Origin: DAOULT01 sp964646625
Lineage (GTDB): Bacteria; Chloroflexota; Anaerolineae; CAZYHC01
NCBI GenBank assembly: GCA_964646625.1
Contig: CAZYHC010000011.1
Span: forward strand, 1 to 64,000
DNA: 64,000 bases
Direction of reading: 5' to 3'
The notes under the pieces were generated by a model. It worked only from the letters and a program-made list of their open reading frames with translations, ran no database searches and was not told the DNA's origin. Positions within the stretch are counted from its first letter, which is position 1. The number at the start of each line of letters is the position of its first letter. The translations under genes and the position numbers were made by a program. Shown piece after piece: positions 33,688 through 41,561 of the stretch.

Positions 33688-35946
33688 ATGGCCCAACTGG
33701 CTATGAACCGTAAAAGTTCCCGTAAAAGTTCAAAGAAACGGCCCCTCAAAGATCGATATCATCTCAAGTGGGGAGTCCTGGAGCGGGAGATCGTGGGGCT
33801 GCTGCTGTTAGCCCTGGCGGTCATCACGCTGCTGGGGCTCCTGTCCGTGACCCGCGGCGCCCTGATCGATTGGTGGATCAGCTTCCTGCGTCAGAGCTTC
33901 GGGTGGGGAGCTTACGTCGTGACCGTCAGTCTGGGCCTCGTGGCCCTGCTTTTGTTGCAGCGCAACCTCGAACCCCAGACCGTGGTCCGCTGGGAAAAGA
34001 TCATCGGTCTGGAACTGCTGCTGGTAGTGGGGCTGAGCTTGCTACATTTTCTGCCGCCCACTGAGGATCCCTTTCAATGGGTCAAAGACGGTAAAGGCGG
34101 CGGCTACGTCGGGTGGGCGTTGAGCGGTATCCTGATCGACACTCTGGGATGGGAGTTAGCTTTCCTGGTGCTCCTGGCGATGGCGGGCGCCAGCCTGATC
34201 CTGATCTTCGACCTCTCGGTGGGAAAGTTCAAAGAAGGGTTAAGGCTGGTCTGGGGGCTGGCCCTCTCTGCCTGGGGCCTGTGTCTCTCGATCAGGCTTC
34301 CGTTCCCCGCTGTCAGACTGCTGCCGGACCGGAGAAGAGCATCGGGAGGAGAGCATCGAGAGAAGAGGGCCTCTCTCATTCCTCGTCTCCCGGCTCCCGC
34401 CCCCTCTCCATCGCCTCTCCGGCTGACCAGGGGCCAACAGAAAAGTGGCTCCTGGAATGGGAAGCGTGGTGACCATCTCCCGCCCCTGGATATCCTGGAC
34501 GAAGCCTCGCCCCAGAGGTATAACGAAACAGAGGCCCGCCGGAAAGCCAGACTCATCGAAGAGACCCTGGACAGTTTTGGCGTACCGGTCAAGGTGGTCG
34601 AGGTCAACCAGGGGCCGGTCGTCACCCAGTTCGGGGTCGAACCGGGCTACGTCGAGCGCCGGGGGCGTGATGGTCGCACCAAACGGGTGAAGATCAGGGT
34701 GCGCAAGATCAACGCCCTGGTCAACGACCTGGCGCTGGCCCTGGCGGCGGCCCCCATCCGCATTGAGGCCCCCGTACCAGGCCGCCCGATAGTGGGCATC
34801 GAGGTGCCCAACGACCAGGTGGCGCTGGTTTCTTTGCGAGAAGTGCTGGAATCCAGGGCTTTTCGTCGTCTGAAGTCCAGGTTGGGCCTGGCCCTGGGGT
34901 GCGACGTCTCCGGGCAGCCGATAGTAGCCGACCTGGCTACCATGCCTCACCTGCTCATTGCCGGGGCCACCGGTTCGGGCAAGAGCGTGTGCATCAATGC
35001 TATTGTCACCTGTCTGCTTTTCAACAACACCCCTGACTACCTGCGGCTGCTGATGTTCGACCCCAAAATGGTAGAGTTGACCAGGTATAATGGCCTCCCT
35101 CACCTGTTAGCTCCTGTAGTGGTGGAGCTGGACCAGGTGGTGGGCGCCCTGACCTGGATCACGCGGGAGATGGACAATCGTTACCGCCTGTTCTCTAACG
35201 CGGGCGCGCGCAATATCGAGGACTACAACAGCGAGCGTAAAAGCCGAAAACGAAAAGGCGAACGGTTACCTTATATAGTGGTGGTCATCGACGAACTGGC
35301 CGACCTGATGATGTCCGCCCCCGACGAGATGGAACGGGCCATCTGTCGCATCGCTCAGATGGCCCGCGCTACGGGTATCCACCTGGTGATCGCCACTCAG
35401 CGGCCCAGCGTGGACGTGGTGACGGGACTGATCAAGGCCAACTTCCCGGCCCGCATTTCCTTCGCCGTCACCTCCCAGGTGGACTCCCGCGTCATCCTGG
35501 ACTCGACGGGAGCCGAAACCCTGCTGGGACGCGGGGATATGCTCTACATGGCTTCGGATTCCAGCAAGCTGGTCAGGCTGCAAGGCTGCTTCGTCTCCGA
35601 CCGCGAGATCGATCAACTGGTAGCCTTCTGGCGCAATGAAACCGAGCCAGTGATACCTGCGGAAAGAGAGCCTTACCCCTGGCACGGCCTGGAGCCAGAA
35701 GAGGAGGAGGACGAGTTGCTGGAAGAGGCCATCGCCCTGGTGAGACGACACAGCCGGGCTTCGGCTTCCTTCCTTCAGCGTCGGATGCGCATCGGCTACC
35801 CTCGCGCCGCCCGGCTGATCGATTTGATGGAAGAGCAAGACATCATCGGCCCTGACCAGGGCGGAGGCCGGCCCCGCGAAGTGCTGGAACAGACCTTCGA
35901 GAACGTGGTGGACAAGCCGTCAACGGATTCGGCCAACGGATTTTAG
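33688..35946 (+). CDS. FtsK/SpoIIIE-type DNA translocase
   Basis: This 752-residue protein has a basic N-terminus, four membrane segments (residues about 30-175, e.g. LLLLALAVITLLGLLSVTRG), a linker, an alpha-beta translocase domain with Walker A LLIAGATGSGKSVCINAIV, Walker B YIVVVIDELADLMM, IATQRPSVDVVTGLIKANFP and a C-terminal winged-helix gamma domain (EEAIALVRRHSRASASFLQRR, RIGYPRAARLIDLMEEQDIIG). Such proteins pump chromosomal DNA through the division septum; gamma binds KOPS/SRS motifs. The N-terminal start has no strong ribosome site. Confidence 0.95.
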   Translation: MAQLAMNRKSSRKSSKKRPLKDRYHLKWGVLEREIVGLLLLALAVITLLGLLSVTRGALIDWWISFLRQSFGWGAYVVTVSLGLVALLLLQRNLEPQTVVRWEKIIGLELLLVVGLSLLHFLPPTEDPFQWVKDGKGGGYVGWALSGILIDTLGWELAFLVLLAMAGASLILIFDLSVGKFKEGLRLVWGLALSAWGLCLSIRLPFPAVRLLPDRRRASGGEHREKRASLIPRLPAPAPSPSPLRLTRGQQKSGSWNGKRGDHLPPLDILDEASPQRYNETEARRKARLIEETLDSFGVPVKVVEVNQGPVVTQFGVEPGYVERRGRDGRTKRVKIRVRKINALVNDLALALAAAPIRIEAPVPGRPIVGIEVPNDQVALVSLREVLESRAFRRLKSRLGLALGCDVSGQPIVADLATMPHLLIAGATGSGKSVCINAIVTCLLFNNTPDYLRLLMFDPKMVELTRYNGLPHLLAPVVVELDQVVGALTWITREMDNRYRLFSNAGARNIEDYNSERKSRKRKGERLPYIVVVIDELADLMMSAPDEMERAICRIAQMARATGIHLVIATQRPSVDVVTGLIKANFPARISFAVTSQVDSRVILDSTGAETLLGRGDMLYMASDSSKLVRLQGCFVSDREIDQLVAFWRNETEPVIPAEREPYPWHGLEPEEEEDELLEEAIALVRRHSRASASFLQRRMRIGYPRAARLIDLMEEQDIIGPDQGGGRPREVLEQTFENVVDKPSTDSANGF

Positions 35947-35958
35947 AACGGATGTGAG

Positions 35959-36741
35959 ATGATTCTCATTGGAACCAGTGGCTTTAGCTATAAAGATTGG
36001 GTCGGCCCCTACTACCCTGCTGACCTGCCCCAAAATGAGTGGTTGGAATTCTACGCCCGCGAGTTCAAAACCTGCGAACTTAACTTCACCTACTACCGTA
36101 TACCCAAAGCCCGCACCCTGGAACGTATGGCCGCTAAAGTGCCCGATGGCTTTCTTTTCACCCTCAAAGCCTCTAAGGAGCTGACCCACGAACGAAACAA
36201 CGAACAGGCGAGCATTGAAGCCGCTTTTGCCCGGTTTGTGGCCGCCCTGGAGCCTCTGATCCAGGCCGGCAAGTTTGGCTGCCTCCTGGCCCAATTTCCC
36301 TACTCCTTTCACGCCACCTCGGAGAACCGCGACTACCTCAAATTCTGTCGTGAGAAGCTGGCCGACCTGCCCGTGGTGGTCGAATTCCGTAACGCCCGCT
36401 GGCTCAGGCCCGAAACCTTTGAGTTGCTGCGGGAGAACGACCTGGGTTTCTGCTGCGTCGATGAGCCCCCTCTCAAAGGTCTAATCCCCCCTGTGGCCGA
36501 AGCTACGACCGAGGTAGCTTACGTGCGTTTTCACGGTCGTAACGCCCAGAAATGGTGGAAACACGAGCACGCCTGGGAACGGTACGATTACACTTACAGC
36601 GACCAGGAGCTTGCGGAGTGGGCGCCCAGGATCAACTCCCTGGCCGAAAAGTCCAGGCTGACCTTCGCCTTCGCCAACAACCACTGGCAGGGCCAGGCCG
36701 TGGATACCGCCCGCCAGCTAAGGATGTTGCTAGAAGAGTAA
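35959..36741 (+). CDS. DUF72 family protein
   Basis: This 260-residue TIM-barrel-like protein has the DUF72 signatures MILIGTSGFSYKDWVGPYYP, EFYAREFKTCELNFTYYRIP and FRNARWL, plus FCCVDEPPLKGLIPPVAEAT and YVRFHGRNAQKWWKHEHAWERYDY, the last in part VRFHGRNAQKWW. The function is unproven; E. coli YecE is a relative. It lies 12 nt downstream of ftsK and ends just before a perfect palindrome. Confidence 0.9.
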   Translation: MILIGTSGFSYKDWVGPYYPADLPQNEWLEFYAREFKTCELNFTYYRIPKARTLERMAAKVPDGFLFTLKASKELTHERNNEQASIEAAFARFVAALEPLIQAGKFGCLLAQFPYSFHATSENRDYLKFCREKLADLPVVVEFRNARWLRPETFELLRENDLGFCCVDEPPLKGLIPPVAEATTEVAYVRFHGRNAQKWWKHEHAWERYDYTYSDQELAEWAPRINSLAEKSRLTFAFANNHWQGQAVDTARQLRMLLEE

Positions 36742-36746
36742 GTATT

Positions 36747-36779
36747 AGGTGCCTGGCACTTCGGAAGTGCCAGGCACCT
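36747..36779. repeat. AGGTGCCTGGCAC palindromic repeat, perfect copy 3
   Basis: AGGTGCCTGGCACTTC (36747-36762), one base, and GAAGTGCCAGGCACCT (36764-36779) form a perfect 16-bp hairpin. It is the most complete arm of a family also seen at 5240-5302 and 11067-11113. It stands at the left border of the candidate peptide-modification locus. Confidence 0.85.
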
Positions 36780-36807
36780 GGGAAGTCAATAGAAAGGGAG
36801 GTGCGCT

Positions 36808-38565
36808 ATGGCTAAATTAGCCCGGATCGGTGGCCTGCTGCTTGTGGCCCTCATGCTGGTGCTGGTGTTGGTCGAGGGGGCGGGGATGGCGGCCCCGACC
36901 ATCACCAAAGTCGAGTCCCAGGTGACGGTTCTGGAAAACAGCCATCTCGACGTTAAATATCGGCTGACCTTTGTGGAGGTCGATGCGCGGGATAGAATCA
37001 GCGACATGGGCCCGCTCGATGCCGGCCACCAGATTGTGGAGGCCCACGTAGAGTACGGCGATGAAGAGAAACCAGTGAAGATGGTCAGCCTGGGCGGCGA
37101 TCATTACCGGGTGGAGTTCGGCATGAATACCAGGGCGGGCCAGACCTACACCGTCCACGTCCATTACGAGGTGAATCGCCCTCTGGATACGACCATCAGC
37201 GACGGGGAAGATTTCCGGGTGTTGGCCTGGGCTCCCATTCAATGGAACCTGGAGATCGGCGAACAGGTGGTGACCTTCATCCTGCCCATCGAGCTGCCGG
37301 CCGAGGTTACGAAGCCGGAGCAGGTGACCGACCAGTTGGTCGATAAAACGGGCATCGCCGTGGATGACAAGGTGGTTTCCTCCTTCGACCGCTGGGTGTA
37401 CTATCCCACTCCCGACGAGACCACGGGCAAAAACTGGCTGTCCGTCTACATCTCCAAGAAGAACGTCCCGGTCAAGTATCACTTTATGCCCAAGCTCTAC
37501 ATCCCGGGGCGCTACTTCTCCACTCCTGCTACTCCCACGCCTGTGCCGGGCGTGGCCGCCCCGACCGCCCCGTCCGAAGAGGAAGACCTTGGCCCCCTGG
37601 AGACGGCCAATCCCCCCCCTGAAAGACCTCTCTGGCCCTTCCTGGCCCTTTTTGGCGGCCTGGGGCTGGCCCTGGCGGGGGGCGTCGTCTTTTTCACCTT
37701 CCGGCTGGCCGCTCCCAAAGCGGCCCCGGAGGAATACGAGACCCCCGAGATCGAGATCGAGACTTACGAGCAGCCGGGCCTGGTGCCTGACCTGGATGCC
37801 ATAGAAGCGGCTCTTTACATCGGCGACCGGGCCAAGGTTATCACCCTGATCGTCATGAGCCTGGTTCAGCGCGGCGTCCTGACCGTGCTCAACAAGAAGC
37901 CCCTCCAACTGGAAGTGACCGACCCCGGCCAGGAGGTGGCGGATTACGAGCAAGCTTTGGTGGAGGGCATCGCCGACGACGGCACGCTGCCCGCGCCGGT
38001 CATCGACCGCGTTCTCCACCTGCTCTCGGCCCGTTTGCAGGCCAAGATGTGGAACGCCGACCCGCAGGCCACGCGGGAAACCTATCAGCGCCGGGCCGAC
38101 GAAGCCTGGGACTGGTATCGCGGCGCCTCCCCCGTGCAGCGCCGCGAACCTGACCACGTATACATGCCCTGGATCATCCTGTCCCGCAACTACCGGCCCG
38201 AGCCCTCCAGGCCGGTAGCCGGACGTCCGGCCCTGGCCCAGCCGCCGGCGATCACTGAAGCGCCCATATTTTCCGCCGCCGACGAGGTGGCCGGGATGCT
38301 GGAAAGCGTGTCCTCGGACATCGCCAGTAAAGCGGAAGAAGCAGCCGCCTCCGTGGCCGAGGCGGTGGAAGGGGTTGCCGCCCCGGTGCTGGGCTACGAT
38401 GCCTGCCATAGCGCCTGTCACTCGGCCTGCCATAGCGCCTGCGTCCACGACGCCTGCCACTCGGCCTGCGTCCACTCCAACTGCCATAGCGCCTGCCACT
38501 CGGCCTGCGTGTGCCATTCGGCCTGCCACTCGGCCTGCCATAGCGCCTGCGTGAGCAGCTTTTGA
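36808..38565 (+). CDS. DUF2207-like membrane protein with Cys-His-Ser-Ala repeat tail; candidate substrate of radical SAM enzyme
   Basis: This 585-residue protein has an N-terminal hydrophobic signal or anchor (residues 1-27), a beta-rich extracytoplasmic domain with the DUF2207-type pattern (LDVKYRLTFVEVDARDRISD, YTVHVHYEVNRP), a membrane segment at about 272-296 (FLALFGGLGLALAGGVVFFTF), and a cytoplasmic helical domain (LDAIEAALYIGDRAKVITLI). Its last 55 residues (531-585) carry 13 Cys and 11 His as repeats of CHSA, ending HSACHSACVSSF. Family members usually end in Gly/Ser-rich tails. The ribosome site is AAAGGGAGG. The tail should lie in the cytoplasm, where the radical SAM enzyme encoded downstream works. 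Confidence 0.8.
   Translation: MAKLARIGGLLLVALMLVLVLVEGAGMAAPTITKVESQVTVLENSHLDVKYRLTFVEVDARDRISDMGPLDAGHQIVEAHVEYGDEEKPVKMVSLGGDHYRVEFGMNTRAGQTYTVHVHYEVNRPLDTTISDGEDFRVLAWAPIQWNLEIGEQVVTFILPIELPAEVTKPEQVTDQLVDKTGIAVDDKVVSSFDRWVYYPTPDETTGKNWLSVYISKKNVPVKYHFMPKLYIPGRYFSTPATPTPVPGVAAPTAPSEEEDLGPLETANPPPERPLWPFLALFGGLGLALAGGVVFFTFRLAAPKAAPEEYETPEIEIETYEQPGLVPDLDAIEAALYIGDRAKVITLIVMSLVQRGVLTVLNKKPLQLEVTDPGQEVADYEQALVEGIADDGTLPAPVIDRVLHLLSARLQAKMWNADPQATRETYQRRADEAWDWYRGASPVQRREPDHVYMPWIILSRNYRPEPSRPVAGRPALAQPPAITEAPIFSAADEVAGMLESVSSDIASKAEEAAASVAEAVEGVAAPVLGYDACHSACHSACHSACVHDACHSACVHSNCHSACHSACVCHSACHSACHSACVSSF
38401..38556 (+). repeat. Tandem 12/24-bp repeats encoding CHSA units
   Basis: Units of 12 bp encode Cys-His-Ser-Ala. 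Two versions alternate: CAT AGC GCC TGC and CAC TCG GCC TGC, so a 24-bp unit appears to have expanded. Ser codons AGC and TCG differ at two positions but encode the same residue, as expected if the peptide sequence is under selection. Confidence 0.8.
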
Positions 38566-38595
38566 AACGCGGAGGGCGCGGAAAGGAGGATCGAA

Positions 38596-38820
38596 ATGGG
38601 TGCTTCTAAGAAAGAGGTTAAGACAATGACTATGTCTACTACTACGGTCAAAGAGCTACTGGAAAGCATTGGCGATCAAGAGATTGTGTTGATGCCGCTG
38701 GCACACTACAACGCTCTGCTGGATAAGCTCGAAGAGTTAGAAGACATCCGCGATATGCTGGAGAGCCTTAAAGAGCCAGCCCGCCCCTTCGAGGAATACC
38801 TACCACTCAGCCTGCCATAG
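38596..38820 (+). CDS. Small Phd/leader-like protein with frameshifted CHSA tail
   Basis: As sequenced this is 74 residues: a charged, helical protein (TTTVKELLESIGDQEIVLMP, HYNALLDKLEELEDIRDML, ARPFEEYLPLSLP). The middle looks like the C-terminal half of Phd/YefM-type antitoxins. At 38797-38804 the DNA reads TACCTACC. Removing one TACC restores a frame of 80 codons ending EEYHSACHSACVSSF, whose last 12 residues equal the tail of the DUF2207-like protein. It may be a precursor peptide whose tail was lost, or be phase-variable, or contain an assembly error. Ribosome site AAAGGAGG is strong. Confidence 0.6.
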   Translation: MGASKKEVKTMTMSTTTVKELLESIGDQEIVLMPLAHYNALLDKLEELEDIRDMLESLKEPARPFEEYLPLSLP

Positions 38821-38842
38821 CGCCTGCGTGAGCAGTTTTTAG
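38801..38842 (+). other. Out-of-frame HSACHSACVSSF coding tail
   Basis: From TAC 38801 the reading frame encodes YHSACHSACVSSF and ends at TAG 38840-38842. The 39 nt from 38804 match 38527-38565, the end of the DUF2207-like gene, except at two synonymous positions and in the stop codon. It is one nucleotide out of frame with the preceding 74-residue open frame. Confidence 0.8.
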
Positions 38843-38873
38843 GCGCCGAACACTGCGCAAAGGAGCGTGAAAA

Positions 38874-41531
38874 ATGAATGTCGAGAAACGGGCTACGATT
38901 GGGTTGGTTTTGTTATTGGTTCTAGGGCTGGGCGGTTTGGTGGGCGTCTACCTGGCCCTGGCCCAGCAGCCCGGCATCGTCGAGATTGTGGTCTGCACCG
39001 CCGCGAATGACCAGTACCACCCGGACGTCTTTGGCAACGTCGTGGTCTGGCATGACTGGCGCAGCGGCTTAAGCAACGCTGACATCTACGGTTACAACCT
39101 GAGCACCAGCCAGGAGTTCACGGTCTGCACCGCCGTGAATAACCAGCAGGTCCCGGCTATCGACGGCAACGTCGTGGTCTGGCAGGATGGGCGCAGCGGC
39201 ATTGGCGACGACATCTACGGCCACAACCTGGGCACCGGCCAGGAGTTCACCGTCTGCACCGCGGCCGATGACCAGCGGTGGCCGGCTATCGACGGCAACG
39301 TCGTGGTCTGGACGGATCGGCGCAGCGGCAGCAACTACGACATCTACGGCTACAACCTGGGCACCAGCCAGGAGTTCACGGTCTGCACCACGGCGAATGA
39401 CCAGCAGTCCCCGGCCATCTACGGCAACGTCGTGGTCTGGACGGACTATCGCAGCGGCAGCTACGGGGACATCTACGGCTACAATATGAGCACCGGCCAG
39501 GAGTTCACGGTCTGCACCGCCGCGAATGACCAGACGAACCCGGCCATCTACGGCAACGTCGTGGTCTGGCAGGATCGGCGCAGCGGCATCGACGACATCT
39601 ACGGCTACAACCTGGACACCAAACAGGAGTTCACGGTCTGCACCGTGGCGAATGACCAGTGGGACCCGGCCATCTACCACAATATCGCGGTCTGGCAAGA
39701 CAAACGCAGCGGTAGCTTTAACGTCTACGGCTACAACCTGGGCACCAAACAGGAGTTCACAGTCTGCATCGTGGCGAACGACCAGATCCACGCGGCTATC
39801 CACGGCCACGTCGTGGCCTGGGTGGATTATCGCAGCGGCACCAACTACAACGTCTACGCGGCCCGTTTGCAGTCCACCAGCGTCACCACCTTCACCAACC
39901 AGGCCGGGGAAGCGGTCAGCGGCTACTACGTCGGCGGCGGCATCTACGTCACGGTCAACGACCCCGACGAGAACGAGAACCCTTTGGCCCAGGACAGCGT
40001 GAGCGTCACCGTCTCGGACGCCGCCACAGGCGATAGCGAAACCCTGGCCCTGACCGAGACAGGAAACAATACAGGAGTCTTCCGCAACACCGCGGCCCTC
40101 CCATCCACGCCCGCTCCAGCCCTCAGCGCCATGGTCACGTCCGGCAACGGCATCCTGGAGACCCAACCTGGTCACACCATCAAGGCCGACTACGCCGACC
40201 CCGATTACGGCGCAGATACCAGCTTCGATACGGCCACCATGCTGGCTCCCGGCGCCAGCCTGACCACCTTCACCGACTCCGCCGGGGGGAAGAAGAACGT
40301 TTACAACATCGGCCTGGAGGGCATTTACGTCACGGTCAACGACTCCGACGAAAACACCAACGCCCTCAGCAAGCAGACCGTCTCCGTCTCGGTCGTCAAC
40401 CTCTCCACAGGGGACAGCGAAACGCTGACCCTGACCGAGACGGGCCACAATACAGGCATCTTCCGCAACGTGACAGCCCTGCCCTCCAGCGAGAGTGCGA
40501 CGGGCGCGCCCGGCAACGGCACCCTGGAAGCCCGGTCCGGGCACACCATCAGGGCTACCTACACCGACGACGACGATCCTGCCGACACCAGCTTCGACAC
40601 GGCCAAAACGTTGCTCTACGGCGCCAGCCTGACCACCTTCACCAACGCCGAGGGAATGGAAGTAAACGCCTACGTCATCGGCGCCGACCCCATCTACGTG
40701 ACGGTCATCGACGCCGACGAGAACACCAGTTCTGCTGGTCGGCAGGCGGTGTCGGTGGTGGTCTCGGAGGCCGCCACGGGGGATAGTGAAACGCTGGCCC
40801 TGTTGGAGACGGGCGATAATACGGGCCAATTTCGTAACCCGATAGGGCTGCCCTCCAGGGACGTTGCCACAGGCACGCCTGGCAATGGCCTTCTGGAGAC
40901 CAAAGTCGGGCATGGCATCAGGGCCAGCTACACCGACGACGACGATGGCAACGACCAAAGCTCGAACCTGGCGGCCATCAGAGACTTCTTCAACGTGCAC
41001 CTGCCAGCGGTGTTGAGGGGTTATCCTCAACTTGTCAACGGGGACTTCGAGGGAGAGGGAGGCTGGAGCTTCGGGGGGATGGAGCGTCACGCCGTCAGCA
41101 CGGTCATGGCCCACGGTGGGAGTCAGTCCGCTCTTTTGGGTGGAGATAAGAGCGTCTACGACTGTGAGGGGGGCATTCCGCAGGATCAGAGGGCCTGGAT
41201 GGAGCAGACCGTCACCGTGCCCTCTACAGGTAGCCCGGCCCTGACCTTCTGGTATCGGCTGTACAGTCACGACAAGAAGCCGAGCGACAAGCCGTATGGT
41301 GATACCCTGGAGGTGAAGGTCAACGGCGACACCGTCTTTTCCGACATCCTGGACTGGGCCGCCGCCTACGGCTGCGACCTTCCTGCCCCCAACGACCGGG
41401 GCTGGCAGCAGGGGACCATCGGCTTGAGCGCCTACAAGGGTCAGGCCATTACCTTGCGTTTCGAGGTCTGGAATCGGAACGACGCCTGGTACAACACCTG
41501 GGCCTACATCGACGACGTTAGCCTTGAATAG
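38874..41531 (+). CDS. Secreted seven-bladed propeller with three beta repeats and jelly-roll domain
   Basis: This 885-residue protein has an N-terminal signal or anchor (GLVLLLVLGLGGLVGVYLAL), seven propeller blades (each with E-F-T-V-C-T, A-I-x-G-N-V-V-V-W-x-D-x-R-S-G, D-I-Y-G-Y-N-L), three repeats of about 120 residues (IYVTVNDPDENENPLAQDSV, GDSETLALTETGNNTGVFRN), a YLP-like motif (VHLPAVLRGY) and a C-terminal jelly-roll domain (QLVNGDFEGEGGW, YNTWAYIDDVSLE). Nearly every blade carries one cysteine. No catalytic motif is visible. It lies between the two CHSA-tail genes and the radical SAM gene. The jelly-roll matches a pseudogene remnant at 204-425. Ribosome site AAAGGAG is upstream. Confidence 0.82.
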   Translation: MNVEKRATIGLVLLLVLGLGGLVGVYLALAQQPGIVEIVVCTAANDQYHPDVFGNVVVWHDWRSGLSNADIYGYNLSTSQEFTVCTAVNNQQVPAIDGNVVVWQDGRSGIGDDIYGHNLGTGQEFTVCTAADDQRWPAIDGNVVVWTDRRSGSNYDIYGYNLGTSQEFTVCTTANDQQSPAIYGNVVVWTDYRSGSYGDIYGYNMSTGQEFTVCTAANDQTNPAIYGNVVVWQDRRSGIDDIYGYNLDTKQEFTVCTVANDQWDPAIYHNIAVWQDKRSGSFNVYGYNLGTKQEFTVCIVANDQIHAAIHGHVVAWVDYRSGTNYNVYAARLQSTSVTTFTNQAGEAVSGYYVGGGIYVTVNDPDENENPLAQDSVSVTVSDAATGDSETLALTETGNNTGVFRNTAALPSTPAPALSAMVTSGNGILETQPGHTIKADYADPDYGADTSFDTATMLAPGASLTTFTDSAGGKKNVYNIGLEGIYVTVNDSDENTNALSKQTVSVSVVNLSTGDSETLTLTETGHNTGIFRNVTALPSSESATGAPGNGTLEARSGHTIRATYTDDDDPADTSFDTAKTLLYGASLTTFTNAEGMEVNAYVIGADPIYVTVIDADENTSSAGRQAVSVVVSEAATGDSETLALLETGDNTGQFRNPIGLPSRDVATGTPGNGLLETKVGHGIRASYTDDDDGNDQSSNLAAIRDFFNVHLPAVLRGYPQLVNGDFEGEGGWSFGGMERHAVSTVMAHGGSQSALLGGDKSVYDCEGGIPQDQRAWMEQTVTVPSTGSPALTFWYRLYSHDKKPSDKPYGDTLEVKVNGDTVFSDILDWAAAYGCDLPAPNDRGWQQGTIGLSAYKGQAITLRFEVWNRNDAWYNTWAYIDDVSLE

Positions 41532-41561
41532 CGCACAAGCGCGCAGGGCAAGGATATAAAC

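Noticed and set aside
36817..38541. A 574-codon minus-strand frame opposite the DUF2207-like gene
   Set aside because: The plus strand has membrane topology and the CHSA tail; the minus frame is low-complexity Gly/Arg/His sequence without a family.
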